A stretch of 12,582 bases of DNA from Bacteroidota bacterium (lineage in GTDB: Bacteria; Bacteroidota; Bacteroidia; Bacteroidales; B39-G9), in assembly GCA_003648455.1 (NCBI GenBank), contig QMPG01000059.1, forward strand, positions 1 through 12,582, given 5' to 3'. A program made the position numbers and the translations under genes. This document shows, in pieces, positions 12,436 through 12,582 of the stretch. The notes under the pieces were generated by a model. It was not told where the DNA came from. It was given only the letters and a program-made list of their open reading frames with translations, and made no database searches. The stretch's first letter is position 1, and the number at the start of each line of letters is the position of its first letter.

Positions 12436-12582
12436 TTAAGCTAATTCAAGTCCAGTGATACTAAGTTTTGAGTAGAAGAACTCACCTCTAACAACTTTAG
12501 TAACTGCGTATCGAGAGAAGAACCCTCTGATAGAGTTAAAGTTATCAGGATGTGTAACTGTATTACTCATCCAGTTTGTGTA
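12436..12582 (-). CDS. C-terminal end of a probable virion structural protein (partial)
   Basis: Only the last 48 codons are in the window, entering at the right edge in frame and ending with TAA at 12438-12436. The visible sequence (THPDNFNSIRGFFSRYAVTK, then EFFYSKLSITGLELA) has the aromatic-rich, short-strand character of the C-terminus of a phage capsid-type protein. The strong terminator just downstream and the late-type orientation fit a highly expressed structural gene. Major capsid protein is a guess, and the fragment is too short to settle it. Confidence 0.5.
   Translation of the reverse strand, partial: YTNWMSNTVTHPDNFNSIRGFFSRYAVTKVVRGEFFYSKLSITGLELA

Noticed and set aside
1..12582. 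tRNA genes, CRISPR arrays, insertion sequences or integrase/att sites
   Set aside because: No cloverleaf with a T-loop, no regular repeat-spacer array, no transposase or integrase motifs were found on reading both strands, and no gene-free stretch exceeds about 140 bases.

Overview
This window looks like part of the genome of an AT-rich, tailed double-stranded DNA bacteriophage, probably a large myovirus-type phage, or a close prophage or plasmid relative. G+C is roughly one third by eye. The evidence is the gene mix and the packing. There is a long lectin-like virion-type protein, a phage-style FAD-dependent thymidylate synthase (ThyX), a membrane-anchored M23 peptidase, a putative replication initiator, many tiny orphan genes, ATGA/GTGA start-stop overlaps, and almost no intergenic DNA. 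Canonical TTGACA/TATAAT promoters and AGGAGG-type ribosome binding sites point to a host with ordinary sigma-70 transcription, so Bacteroidota is unlikely. The host cannot be named from the sequence.

Layout: on the left, 1-1798 is a minus-strand gene for a large virion or tail protein that continues off the window. From 1937 to 11859 every gene is on the plus strand. On the right, minus-strand genes resume: a 161-residue protein of unknown function (11856-12341), then the C-terminal end of another, probably structural, gene (12436-12582). An early/metabolic block is therefore embedded in opposite orientation between late-type genes. The two minus-strand genes whose starts are visible share a 10-bp upstream element that may be part of a late promoter.

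The plus block is organised by five almost identical promoters (P1-P5). Each has TTGACA, a 17-bp spacer holding an invariant AAGAATAAT, TATAAT, and a conserved T-W-A-K-TAA tail. P1 drives the M23 peptidase. P2 drives a MoxR-type AAA+ ATPase, a 2-TM protein, the replication-initiator candidate and thyX. P3 drives two small membrane proteins, a DUF5662-like protein and an orphan. P4 drives a protein with an HExxH metallopeptidase-like N-terminus and a C-terminal VWA domain (DUF2201-like), two tiny orphans, a BCS1-like AAA ATPase and another orphan. P5 drives orphans up to the convergent terminator. P2-P5 overlap the stop codon or 3' end of the preceding gene, and no terminator is visible between units, so transcripts are probably nested.

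The most interesting biology is in three places. First, the MoxR ATPase and the VWA/metallopeptidase protein sit in different transcription units but under the same promoter sequence, together with a second AAA ATPase. This looks like a phage-encoded ATPase-VWA remodelling or proteolytic machine of unknown target. Second, iteron-like repeats, an AT-rich run and a perfect palindrome lie inside the initiator candidate gene, arranged like the lambda origin in gene O. Third, the repeated promoter cassette itself looks like a coordinated regulon signal.
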